Of a stretch of DNA of 29,101 bases, positions 15,591 to 23,020 are shown piece after piece (position 1 is the first letter of the stretch; every line of letters begins with the position of its first letter). The translations under genes were made by a program, and so were the position numbers. Below the pieces are notes generated by a model. That model was not told the DNA's origin. It saw only the letters and a list, made by a program, of their open reading frames with translations, and did no database searches. Source of the stretch: an uncultured Collinsella sp. (GTDB lineage Bacteria > Actinomycetota > Coriobacteriia > Coriobacteriales > Coriobacteriaceae); the NCBI GenBank assembly GCA_902479095.1, contig CABSNL010000022.1, positions 1 through 29,101 of the forward strand, given 5' to 3'.

Positions 15591-16829
15591 ATGGGTTGCA
15601 ATCAAATCCTGGACCGTTATATCGAGCAGTTGATCGAAACCTCTACGCCGCAGGCGCCGGCTTGGAATATCGAAAAGATTCGCGCCGGCAAGGAGAACAC
15701 CTGGAACTATATCGACGGCTGCATGATCAAGGCGCTCATCGAGCTGTACGAGATCACGGGTGAGCAGCGCTACCTGACGTTTGCCGATGACTACATCGAT
15801 TTCTTTGTCCAGGACGATGGCACCATCAAGCATTACAACCCGCAGGAGTACAACCTCGATAACGTCAATGCGGGCAAGACCCTCTACAAGCTCTATGACC
15901 TGGTGGGTAAGCCCAAGTACCGTGCCGCCATGGACACCATCTACCGCCAGCTCGAGACCCAGCCGCGCACCAAAGAGGGCGTGTTTTGGCACAAGGCCGT
16001 CTATCCCAACCAGATTTGGCTCGATGGCATGTACATGGCACAGCCGTTCTACATGCAGTACGAGCTGAGCTTCCACAACCGTCGTGCCTGCTCGGACAGC
16101 TTCCATATGTTCCAGGTCGTGCATGACCTGATGCGCAACCCCCTCAACGGTCTGTACTATCACGCTTACGACGCGAGCCGCAAACAGTTCTGGTGCGACC
16201 CGGTCACCGGTCTTTCGGCTAACTTCTGGCTGCGCGCCGAGGGCTGGTTTGCCATGGCACTCATCGACACCTGGGAGCTTATGCCGCCTTCGATGTCGGC
16301 CGAGAAGGACGAGATCCGCAAGATGTTCCACGATCTGATCGACGCCATGCTGCCGTATCAGGACGAGAAGACCGGCATGTGGCACCAGGTCATCAACCTG
16401 CCCAATATCGCCCCCAACTACCTGGAGGAGTCGGGCAGCGCCATCTTTGCCAACGCCATCATGAAGGGCGTGCGTCTGGGCGTGCTGGGCGAGCGTTACT
16501 ACCAGTACGGCCGTCGCGCCTTCGATGGCATCTGCGAGACCTGCCTGTCCGAGCATGATGGCCAGCTGGCGCTCGACAACATCTGCCTGGTCGCAGGCTT
16601 GGGCAACACCGCACACCGCGAGGGCACGTTTGGTTACTACATGAGCGAGCCCGTGGTCAAAAATGATGCAAAGGGCGTCGCGCCGCTGGTGCTTGCCTAT
16701 ATCGAGACCATGCATCACGACAAGCTTGCCGGCAAGCGCGACCCGCTGGCCCCTTCGGGCGTGTGCTCTATCGAGGACCCGTTTGGCGGATACACCCCGG
16801 GCATCAACGCTCATAAGGGATGTGAATAG
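15591..16829 (+). CDS. GH105 unsaturated rhamnogalacturonyl/galacturonyl hydrolase
   Basis: Hydrolyses the delta-4,5-unsaturated uronic acid from the non-reducing end of pectin-lyase products, releasing a sugar that rearranges to 5-keto-4-deoxyuronate. The 412-residue protein matches YteR/YesR in length and in the (alpha/alpha)6-barrel pattern. The catalytic-type aspartate lies in PNQIWLDGMYMAQPF (Asp145 here; Asp143 in YteR). Other typical segments are KPKYRAAMDTIYRQL and LRAEGWFAMAL. No signal peptide. The ATG at 15591 is preferred over ATG 15573 because AGAGGGGA (15578-15585) sits just upstream of it. It is first in a probable operon with the isomerase (one base between stop and ATG) and is controlled by two operators. 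Confidence 0.93.
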   Translation: MGCNQILDRYIEQLIETSTPQAPAWNIEKIRAGKENTWNYIDGCMIKALIELYEITGEQRYLTFADDYIDFFVQDDGTIKHYNPQEYNLDNVNAGKTLYKLYDLVGKPKYRAAMDTIYRQLETQPRTKEGVFWHKAVYPNQIWLDGMYMAQPFYMQYELSFHNRRACSDSFHMFQVVHDLMRNPLNGLYYHAYDASRKQFWCDPVTGLSANFWLRAEGWFAMALIDTWELMPPSMSAEKDEIRKMFHDLIDAMLPYQDEKTGMWHQVINLPNIAPNYLEESGSAIFANAIMKGVRLGVLGERYYQYGRRAFDGICETCLSEHDGQLALDNICLVAGLGNTAHREGTFGYYMSEPVVKNDAKGVAPLVLAYIETMHHDKLAGKRDPLAPSGVCSIEDPFGGYTPGINAHKGCE

Positions 16830-16830
16830 C

Positions 16831-17736
16831 ATGGGGGCTATTACTCCGGGCGTACGTTTGCACGACCTTCCGCAGGGAACCGTCGAGGAACGCATTCGCA
16901 TGGCGGGAGAGCTGGGCTTTTCGTGCATTCAGCTGCCGAGCAAGGTGCTCTACGCATCGATGGGGATCGATCGAGGCGGCCTGACCCGCGAGCTTGCCGA
17001 TCATTTGCGTGCGGTGCTCGACGAGGCGGGCGTTTCGGTCGCCGTGCTCGGCTGCTACAAGAATCTGGCGACGCCCGATCGACAACAGCTCATGGATAAC
17101 TATGCCGAGTATGAGGCATGCCTGAACTTTGCCCAGATGCTCGGCGGCTGCCCGGTGGGTACCGAGACCGGTCGCCCCAATGCGCAGAACCGCGTTGCTG
17201 ACGACCGCATGACCGATGAGGCACTCGATGCGTTTGCAGACGGGCTTGCACACGTCTGCGATCGGGCCGAGGCCGTGGGCGGGCAAATACTGATCGAGCC
17301 CGGTTGGAACGAGACGGTCAACACGCCGGATCGCTGCCGCGAGGTGCTGGAGCGCGTCTCGAGCCCGTCGCTCGGCGTGATCTATGACTCAGTGTCGCTG
17401 CTGCACCCCAGCGTCGTTGACGAAGCGCAGGAAATCACAGCGCGCATGCTCTACTTATGCGGCAGTAAGATTCGCGTGCTGCACGCCAAGGATTTTGAGG
17501 TCGTCGACAACGAGGACGAAGCCGGTTGGTGCGACGGTACGGGTTCGCGCTTGGTGTGTCATGGCGTGGGCGAGACGGGACGATATGACTTTGAGCCCGT
17601 GGTGGCCTGGGCGGCTGCCGCCTGCCCTGGGATTCCCTGCGTGGTCGAGAACAGCGTGCCGGCGACGGCGGCTGACTGCCTGGCGACACTCGAGCACATG
17701 TCCGCTCGCTGCGGGGCTTCGCATCGTGAGTTATAG
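16831..17736 (+). CDS. TIM-barrel sugar isomerase/epimerase (AP-endonuclease-2/xylose-isomerase-like), substrate unknown
   Basis: A 301-residue protein of the sugar phosphate isomerase/epimerase superfamily. The likely divalent-metal ligands are recognisable on successive strands: Glu in LIEPGWNE, Asp in GVIYDSVS, His in VLHAKDFE and Glu in VVENSV. It starts one base after the GH105 stop codon, with AAGGGA (16815-16820) as ribosome-binding site, so expression is surely coupled. The substrate cannot be told from sequence. An isomerase or epimerase acting on a sugar freed by GH105 (a uronate, rhamnose-linked or branched side-chain sugar) is the natural guess. The canonical steps already have UxaC and the RpiB-fold isomerase, so its job is probably distinct. 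Confidence 0.8.
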   Translation: MGAITPGVRLHDLPQGTVEERIRMAGELGFSCIQLPSKVLYASMGIDRGGLTRELADHLRAVLDEAGVSVAVLGCYKNLATPDRQQLMDNYAEYEACLNFAQMLGGCPVGTETGRPNAQNRVADDRMTDEALDAFADGLAHVCDRAEAVGGQILIEPGWNETVNTPDRCREVLERVSSPSLGVIYDSVSLLHPSVVDEAQEITARMLYLCGSKIRVLHAKDFEVVDNEDEAGWCDGTGSRLVCHGVGETGRYDFEPVVAWAAAACPGIPCVVENSVPATAADCLATLEHMSARCGASHREL

Positions 17737-17775
17737 CATTGGCTTTTGCCGTGTCGGCAGATTGAGATTACCTGT

Positions 17776-17813
17776 ATGGGGGCGGCGGTGAAGGGTCTTT
17801 ATCGTCGCCCCAT
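17776..17813 (+). other. Imperfect GC-rich hairpin upstream of the GltD-like gene
   Basis: ATGGGGGCGGCGGT pairs with ATCGTCGCCCCAT through one bulge and two wobble pairs, ending about 15 bases before the ribosome-binding site of the next gene. No T tract. Possible translational or processing element. Confidence 0.3.
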
Positions 17814-17839
17814 TGGATTGCATTAAAAAGGGGAGTTGC

Positions 17840-19057
17840 GTGGCTATCCACATTGTCGAAGAGGCGAATCGTTGCCTAGGTTGTAAAAGGGCGTTCTGTC
17901 AGATTAAGGGCTGCCCGGTTCAGACGCCTATTCCGCAGGTCATCGACCTGTTCAAACAGCGTCGTCTAGAAGAGGCGGGCGAGCTGCTGTTCCAGAACAA
18001 TCCCATGAGCGCGGTTTGCTCCATGGTGTGCAACCATTCGGGCCAGTGCGAGGGCGCTTGCATTCAGGGCCGCAAGGGCACACCCGTGCATTTCTCGAGC
18101 ATCGAGAACTATATCTCGACAGCGTATTTGGATCGTAAGGAGTGGACGCCCGCGCCGTCGTGTGGCAAACAGGTTGCCGTGGTCGGTTCCGGTCCCGCCG
18201 GTATTACCGTGGCCATTAAGATGGCCCAGCTGGGCTGTGCCGTCACGGTATTTGAACAGCGCCCCGAGATCGGCGGTGTGCTGGAATACGGTATCCCCGA
18301 GTTCCGCCTGCCCCGTGCGCTCGTGCAAAAGTACCGTCACGTGATGTGCTCGCTTGGCGTGCGCGTGCGCCCCTCGACCACCATCGGTGGCGCGCTGCAT
18401 ATCGACGACCTGCTGCGCGACGGCTACGATGCGGTCTTTGTCGGTACCGGTACCTGGCGAGCTCGCAAGTTGGGTATTCCCGGCGAGTCGCGCGGCAACG
18501 TGCTGTTTGGTATCGATTACCTGGTCGATCCCTCGAGCGTGGCGAGCGGGCAGAACGTGGCGGTCATCGGTGCCGGCAATGTGGCCATGGACGTTGCCCG
18601 CACGGCCCTGCGCTCGGGCGCTCGCAAGGTCACCGTGTATGCCCGATCGCGCCATATCTCTGCCATCGATGACGAGGTAGAGCTGACCGAGCTCGATGGT
18701 GCCGAGATTGTGTGCGGCAAGGCGATCTATGCCATCGACGATAACGGTCCGGTCTTCGAGACGGCTATCTTCGACGAGGACAACAATGTGGTGGGCTACG
18801 AGGAAGAGCTTGACCATGTGTCTGCCGACACAGTTGTGATTGCGGCTTCGCAGGTGCCCAAGGACAAGCTTGTGCTTACGACGGGTGGCTTGGAGACCGA
18901 CCATCGCGGCCTTCTTTCGGTCGATGAGCGCGGCATGACCACCGTACCTGGCGTCTTTGCCGCCGGCGACGTGGTTAACGGCCCGCTCACCGTGGTTCAT
19001 GCCGTGGCAGGTGCTAAGCTCGCCGTCGAAGGCATGACCAGCTACCTGGGCCTCTAA
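17840..19057 (+). CDS. GltD-like NAD(P)H/FAD oxidoreductase with N-terminal Fe-S domain
   Basis: A 405-residue flavoprotein similar to the glutamate-synthase small subunit and related stand-alone oxidoreductases. The N-terminal domain has the Fe-S cysteine series C-LG-C-x4-C-x4-CP and a second group CSMVC-x5-C-x3-C. Next come the FAD dinucleotide fold GSGPAGI, the NAD(P) fold GAGNVAMDVARTA and the C-terminal FAD signature GVFAAGDVVNG. No large GltB subunit is in the window, so it is not an obvious glutamate synthase. Such proteins pass NAD(P)H electrons to a partner. It follows the GH105-isomerase pair on the same strand and precedes an OYE-type flavoenzyme, a possible partner. Start is probably GTG 17840 after AAGGGGAG; no in-frame ATG fits. 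A repeat that doubles as terminator follows. Confidence 0.85.
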   Translation: MAIHIVEEANRCLGCKRAFCQIKGCPVQTPIPQVIDLFKQRRLEEAGELLFQNNPMSAVCSMVCNHSGQCEGACIQGRKGTPVHFSSIENYISTAYLDRKEWTPAPSCGKQVAVVGSGPAGITVAIKMAQLGCAVTVFEQRPEIGGVLEYGIPEFRLPRALVQKYRHVMCSLGVRVRPSTTIGGALHIDDLLRDGYDAVFVGTGTWRARKLGIPGESRGNVLFGIDYLVDPSSVASGQNVAVIGAGNVAMDVARTALRSGARKVTVYARSRHISAIDDEVELTELDGAEIVCGKAIYAIDDNGPVFETAIFDEDNNVVGYEEELDHVSADTVVIAASQVPKDKLVLTTGGLETDHRGLLSVDERGMTTVPGVFAAGDVVNGPLTVVHAVAGAKLAVEGMTSYLGL

Positions 19058-19072
19058 CACATCCCATCCATC

Positions 19073-19145
19073 AGTTGCGGTGAAATACGGACTGTTTTGG
19101 CTGTCAAAAGCCTCGATTGCTCCGTATCTCACCGCAACTTTTTTG
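19073..19145 (+). repeat. TTGCGGTGAAAT palindromic repeat, copy A, doubling as terminator
   Basis: Arms 19073-19091 and 19121-19139 match over 19 nt with one mismatch and are followed by a T tract (TTTTTTG), so this copy should terminate the GltD-like transcript. It belongs to a four-copy family in this window (see 21991, 27471, 28316). Confidence 0.8.
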
Positions 19146-19189
19146 TGGGTCGATACGTAGGCAGGGGAGTGCGTGCGGTCGGGTGTTGT

Positions 19190-19224
19190 GCAGTTGCTGG
19201 TACGATAGGTACGTTAGCAACTGC
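19190..19224 (+). other. Inverted repeat in the leader of the OYE-type gene
   Basis: GCAGTTGCT pairs with AGCAACTGC (9-bp arms), with a GGTACG / GGTACG direct repeat between. Placed about 30 bp before the start codon; candidate leader hairpin or regulator site. Confidence 0.35.
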
Positions 19225-19255
19225 CGCCGAGCGGCTCAAACGAAAGGAAGCCTGT

Positions 19256-21205
19256 ATGGAGTCCTCTGCCTATCCGATGCTCTTTAGCCCGATCAAGGTC
19301 GGTACGACCGAGGTCAAGAACCGCGTCTTTATGCCGCCGGTGTCCACCAACCTGGCCGATCATGGCTACGTGACCGACGACTTGGTTGATCATTACCGTG
19401 CCCGCGCCAAGGGCGGCGTGGGCCTGATCATCACCGAGGTCGTGACGGTCGAGCCCACCTATACCTATCTGCCGGGCGACATGTGCTGCTACGACGACAC
19501 GTTTATCCCTGGCTGGGAAAAGCTCGCCGCGGCCGTCCACGAGTACGGCTGCAAGATCATGCCGCAGCTCTTCCACCCCGCCTACATGGCCTTTAACATT
19601 CCGGGCACGCCTCGCCTGATCGCTCCGTCCTTTGTGGGCCCGTCCTATGCCCGCGAGGCGCCGCGTCCTATCACGGTCGATGAGATTCACGAGCTCACGC
19701 ATCAGTTTGGCGACGCTGCCATGCGTATGCAGAAGGCTGGCGTCGATGGCGTCGAAGTCCATGCGGCGCACGCCCACGGTATGCTCGGCGGCTTTTTGAC
19801 TCCGCTCTACAACAAGCGCACCGACGAGTACGGCGGCTCGCTCGACGCCCGAATGCGCTTTTTGCTCGAGGTCATCGCCGAGATCCGCGAGCGCTGCGGC
19901 AAGGACTTTATCATCGACGTCCGTATCTCGGGCGACGAGTACACCGATGGCGGCCTGACCCTCAACGACATGATTTACGTCTCACGTCGCCTGGAAAAGG
20001 CCGGCGTCGACATGATTCATGTGTCGGGTGGTACCACCATCAAGCGCGGCTCCGCGATTCCCGCCGCCGGTACGCAGCAGGCCTCGCATGCCGCCTGCTC
20101 GCGCGAGATTAAAAAGCACGTCAACATTCCCGTCGCCACGGTCGGCCGCATCAACGAGGCCTGGATTGCCGAGGAGCTGATCGAGGACAGCGCTGCTGAC
20201 ATCTGCATGATGGGCCGCGCCAATCTGTGCGATGCCGAGTTCTGCAACAAGGCCGCTGCCGGCAACGCCGACGACATCCGCCCCTGCATCGGCTGCCTGC
20301 GCTGCCTGAACGGCATTATGTTCGGCAAGCGCATCTCCTGCACCGTCAACCCGGACGTGGAGCGCGACGAGGCTGGCTACGAACCTGCTGCCGAGGCCAA
20401 GAACGTGCTCGTTGTGGGCGCTGGTCCTGCGGGCATGGAGGCAGCCTATATTGCTGCCAAGCGCGGCCACAACGTGGTGCTCGTGGATAAGCAGGATGAG
20501 CCGGGCGGCGAGATGCGCATCGCGGCCGTTCCTCCGGCAAAGCAGGAGCTCACCCGCGTGATCAAGTACCAGTATCGTCGTCTGGCCGAGGCGGGCGTGA
20601 AGTGCGTCTTTGGTACCGAGCTCTCGGCCGAGGACATTCAGCGCGACTACGCGGGCTACGAGGTTGTCCTGGCTTATGGCGCTGAGCCCATCGCCCCGGC
20701 CTTCATGCAGGGCTTTAAGCAGGTTATGACGGCTGACGACCTGCTGGGTGGCAAGGCTTTCCCGGGCAAGAAGATCGTCATCGTGGGCGGCGGCACCGTC
20801 GGTTGCGAGACAGCAGATTACCTGGCCCCGCTGGTCAACGACCTGTCGCCGGCCAATCGCGATGTCACCGTCATCGAGATGACCAAGACGCTCGCTGCCA
20901 ACGAGGGCGGTGCCGGTCGCGCGGTGCTCATCACGCGCATGCTCTCCAAGGGCGTCCACGTGCTGACCGAGGCCAAGGTGACCGAGATCACCGAGGACAC
21001 CATCAGCTACGAAAAGGACGGCGAGGTCCACACCATCACCGGTGCCGATACGCTGGTGCTGGCGATGGGCTACCGTCCCAATACCAAGTTGGCCGACGAC
21101 CTTGCCGCTGCCGGCGTTGCCACCCACGTGCTGGGCGATGCCAACAAGTGTGGCAACATCCGCGATGCCATCGGCGATGGCTATAAGGTTGCCTGCGAGC
21201 TCTAG
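19256..21205 (+). CDS. OYE-family NADH:flavin oxidoreductase / enoate-reductase-like, 649 aa
   Basis: A three-domain flavoenzyme of the 2,4-dienoyl-CoA reductase/2-enoate reductase/BaiCD type. The first ~340 residues are an FMN-binding TIM barrel (FSPIKVGTTEVKNRVFMPP start; HAAHAHGMLGGFLTP active-site strand). Next is the [4Fe-4S] motif C-x2-C-x2-C-x11-C (Cys344, 347, 350, 362), then FAD (VVGAGPAGMEAA) and NAD(P) (IVGGGTVGCETAD) folds. Such enzymes reduce activated C=C bonds in acids or ketones. Which alkene it would reduce within a pectin locus is unknown: an unsaturated uronate derivative or a hydroxycinnamate cut from pectin are guesses. Start ATG 19256 has GAAAGGAAG (19242-19250). It is separated from the GltD-like gene by a terminator-like repeat. 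Confidence 0.9.
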   Translation: MESSAYPMLFSPIKVGTTEVKNRVFMPPVSTNLADHGYVTDDLVDHYRARAKGGVGLIITEVVTVEPTYTYLPGDMCCYDDTFIPGWEKLAAAVHEYGCKIMPQLFHPAYMAFNIPGTPRLIAPSFVGPSYAREAPRPITVDEIHELTHQFGDAAMRMQKAGVDGVEVHAAHAHGMLGGFLTPLYNKRTDEYGGSLDARMRFLLEVIAEIRERCGKDFIIDVRISGDEYTDGGLTLNDMIYVSRRLEKAGVDMIHVSGGTTIKRGSAIPAAGTQQASHAACSREIKKHVNIPVATVGRINEAWIAEELIEDSAADICMMGRANLCDAEFCNKAAAGNADDIRPCIGCLRCLNGIMFGKRISCTVNPDVERDEAGYEPAAEAKNVLVVGAGPAGMEAAYIAAKRGHNVVLVDKQDEPGGEMRIAAVPPAKQELTRVIKYQYRRLAEAGVKCVFGTELSAEDIQRDYAGYEVVLAYGAEPIAPAFMQGFKQVMTADDLLGGKAFPGKKIVIVGGGTVGCETADYLAPLVNDLSPANRDVTVIEMTKTLAANEGGAGRAVLITRMLSKGVHVLTEAKVTEITEDTISYEKDGEVHTITGADTLVLAMGYRPNTKLADDLAAAGVATHVLGDANKCGNIRDAIGDGYKVACEL

Positions 21206-21257
21206 TTAATCCCTTGGTGCATGGGGCCTGTCCCCGCGGCGTCAGTCGGTAGATAGT

Positions 21258-21298
21258 AAAAAGCGGCGGTCGTCCCGTACGTGGGACGACCGCCGCTT
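21258..21298 (-). terminator. Terminator of the kduD-dhuI operon
   Basis: Perfect 16-bp stem AAGCGGCGGTCGTCCC with its complement (21261-21298) and a 6-nt loop. On the minus strand it is followed by T residues (CTTTTTACT), and on the plus strand by none, so it mainly serves the minus-strand operon. Confidence 0.88.
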
Positions 21299-21323
21299 GC
21301 GTTAGCTGCAATGAGTTGTGCGA

Positions 21324-21965
21324 TTAGAGGCCTAGGATCTCCTTGACCTTGGCGATGATGGCCTCGTCGGTTGCGTTGGCAAAGAAGTACTCCTGGAAGT
21401 GCTCGCCGGCAAGTGCGCCCTTCACCAGGTCCTGGTCGAGCTCGTCCAGGATGTCGACGAGCGGACGCATGGTCACAGCGCGGACGCCGTCGAGGATCTT
21501 CTTGTTGCGCTGCTCGGGCTCAACACGCTCGGCAGGATAGCCGTTGCCCGAACCAAAGCCAAAGAGCTTCTCGAAGGTGTACTCGAGATTGAGCTCCTGG
21601 CCCCAGCCGTTCTTGAGGGCGAAGGGCATGGCGACGGCGTTGCCATCGTTGACTTGGGCAAAGGTGTAGGCGTCGAGCGGGTCGGCAACGTGGCCGCACA
21701 GCACGCCGGGGAAGGAGTTGCAGGCGAGCATGGCGCCCTCGCCGGTGCCGCAGCCGGTCACGACGTAGTCGGCAGCGCCGGAGTTGAGCAGCACGGCGGC
21801 CAGGATGCCGTTCTGCACATAGGTGAGGGGCTTGGAGTCGGCGTCGGCATACATGCCATAGTTAAAGACGGTGTGGCCCATGGGCTCGACAACCTTCTTA
21901 AGGGCAGCCTCGATCATAGGGTTCTTGGAGTTCTGAGAGTTCTCATTGATCAGAGCGATTTTCAT
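21324..21965 (-). CDS. RpiB-fold ketol-isomerase, DhuI-like (5-keto-4-deoxyuronate isomerase)
   Basis: A 213-residue RpiB/LacAB-family protein. It has the family N-terminal fold and the catalytic Cys segment TGCGTGEGAMLACNS (Cys72, then GTGEG). It is longer than ribose-5-phosphate isomerase B (about 150 aa) and carries a distinct C-terminal extension. Streptococcal DhuI, an RpiB-fold enzyme, converts 4-deoxy-L-threo-5-hexosulose uronate to the 2,5-diketo form and pairs with the SDR DhuD. Here the gene sits directly downstream of a KduD/DhuD reductase and no classical KduI cupin is present, so the same role is inferred. A general pentose-phosphate role is less likely in this context. Ribosome-binding site AGGAAGG on the minus strand, 9 bases before the ATG. 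Confidence 0.82.
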   Translation of the reverse strand: MKIALINENSQNSKNPMIEAALKKVVEPMGHTVFNYGMYADADSKPLTYVQNGILAAVLLNSGAADYVVTGCGTGEGAMLACNSFPGVLCGHVADPLDAYTFAQVNDGNAVAMPFALKNGWGQELNLEYTFEKLFGFGSGNGYPAERVEPEQRNKKILDGVRAVTMRPLVDILDELDQDLVKGALAGEHFQEYFFANATDEAIIAKVKEILGL

Positions 21966-21990
21966 TGCGAATTACCTTCCTATTTCTAAC

Positions 21991-22053
21991 TTGCGGTGGA
22001 ATAGTTCTTATTTATCCTGATAGATGGCCTATACAGGAACTATTTCACCGCAA
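21991..22053. repeat. TTGCGGTGAAAT palindromic repeat, copy B
   Basis: Arms 21991-22009 and 22035-22053, 17 of 19 paired positions identical. It lies in the gap between kduD and dhuI, just upstream of the dhuI ribosome-binding site. No T tract on the minus strand. Confidence 0.72.
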
Positions 22054-22091
22054 CTATTACATTGGCCTTAATGTGGGCGTGCGGTGAGCGA

Positions 22092-22190
22092 GCGGGCTTG
22101 AGGCGGAGCAGGTTGCCTTGAAAGAGGAGGGAAGCGTACTTTGGGTACGCGACCGACGATTGAAAGGCAAGATGCCCGTCTCAAGCCCGC
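22092..22190. repeat. 99-bp branched inverted repeat between kduD and dhuI
   Basis: Outer 11-bp arms GCGGGCTTGAG / CTCAAGCCCGC, an irregular inner stem ending in TTGCCTT / AAGGCAA, and a tip hairpin GCGTAC-TTTGG-GTACGC (22134-22150). It starts 8 bases after the kduD stop. Could be an intergenic repeat or an mRNA-processing structure. Confidence 0.6.
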
Positions 22191-22197
22191 GCAGCGC

Positions 22198-23007
22198 CTA
22201 AGCAGGTTGCTTGCCGATGTAAGCCAGAATGCCGCCGTCGACATAGAGGATGTGGCCGTTGACGAAGTTCGACGCGTCGGAAGCCAAGAACACGGCGGGG
22301 CCCTTCAGATCCTCGGGCGTGCCCCAGCGGGCGGCCGGCGTCTTGGCAATGATGAACTGGTCAAACGGGTGACGGCTGCCGTCGGGCTGCGTCTCGCGCA
22401 GCGGCGCGGTCTGCGGCGTGGCGATGTAGCCGGGCCCAATGCCGTTGCACTGGATGTTGGCCTCGCCAAATTCGGAGCAGATGTTCTTGGTGAGCATCTT
22501 GAGTCCGCCCTTGGCGGCGGCATAGCCGGCGATGGTCTCGCGGCCCAGCTCGCTCATCATCGAGCAGATGTTGATGATCTTGCCGTGGCCCTTGGCGATC
22601 ATGCCGGGCAGGCAGGCCTTGGACACGATAAACGGTGCGTTGAGGTCAATATCGACGACGCGGCGGAAGTCCTCGGCGCTCATGTCGAGCATGGGGGTGC
22701 GCTGGATGACGCCGGCGTTGTTGACCAGGATGTCGGGCGTGGTGCCAAAGTCGGCCTCGATCTTGGCGATGAGCTCGGCGACGACGGCCTCGTCGGTGAC
22801 ATCGGCAACATAGCCGTGAGCGTCAAAGCCCAGCTCGCGGTAGTGCTTCTCGGCCTCGGCGACCTTGTCGGCGTGACGTGCGTTAAAGGCGATCTTGGCG
22901 CCGGCCTCTCCGAGCGCCTCGGCGATAGCCATGCCGATGCCATAGGTGGCGCCGGTTACGAGCGCGACCTTGCCATCCAGACGGAAGCTGTCCATAAGAT
23001 CAGACAT
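22198..23007 (-). CDS. kduD: KduD/DhuD-type 2-keto-3-deoxygluconate 5-dehydrogenase (SDR)
   Basis: Short-chain dehydrogenase that reduces 2,5-diketo-3-deoxygluconate to KDG, completing the unsaturated-uronate branch. The 269-residue protein has the cofactor motif TGATYGIG (18-25), NNAG (97-100) and the Ser149 / Tyr162-x3-Lys166 catalytic set (GYAAAKGG). The DSFRLDGKVALVTG beginning and the YVDGG...GKQPA end agree with KduD-type enzymes; gluconate 5-dehydrogenase is a close relative. The ATG at 23007 has GAAAGGA on the minus strand upstream; the longer frame extends into an operator and is rejected. It forms an operon with the RpiB-fold isomerase and lies under the pectin-regulon operators. 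Confidence 0.88.
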   Translation of the reverse strand: MSDLMDSFRLDGKVALVTGATYGIGMAIAEALGEAGAKIAFNARHADKVAEAEKHYRELGFDAHGYVADVTDEAVVAELIAKIEADFGTTPDILVNNAGVIQRTPMLDMSAEDFRRVVDIDLNAPFIVSKACLPGMIAKGHGKIINICSMMSELGRETIAGYAAAKGGLKMLTKNICSEFGEANIQCNGIGPGYIATPQTAPLRETQPDGSRHPFDQFIIAKTPAARWGTPEDLKGPAVFLASDASNFVNGHILYVDGGILAYIGKQPA

Positions 23008-23020
23008 AGCGATCCTTTCA

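Noticed and set aside
16663..16830. N-terminal extension of the isomerase into the GH105 gene
   Set aside because: The extension is out-of-frame GH105 sequence; ATG 16831 has a ribosome-binding site and begins a sensible TIM-barrel start.
17840..19057. Glutamate synthase small subunit GltD
   Set aside because: No GltB large subunit nearby; the fold is shared by many stand-alone or partner oxidoreductases.
21324..21965. Ribose-5-phosphate isomerase B
   Set aside because: Longer than RpiB, cotranscribed with a KduD-type enzyme, and KduI is missing; a DhuI-like role fits better.
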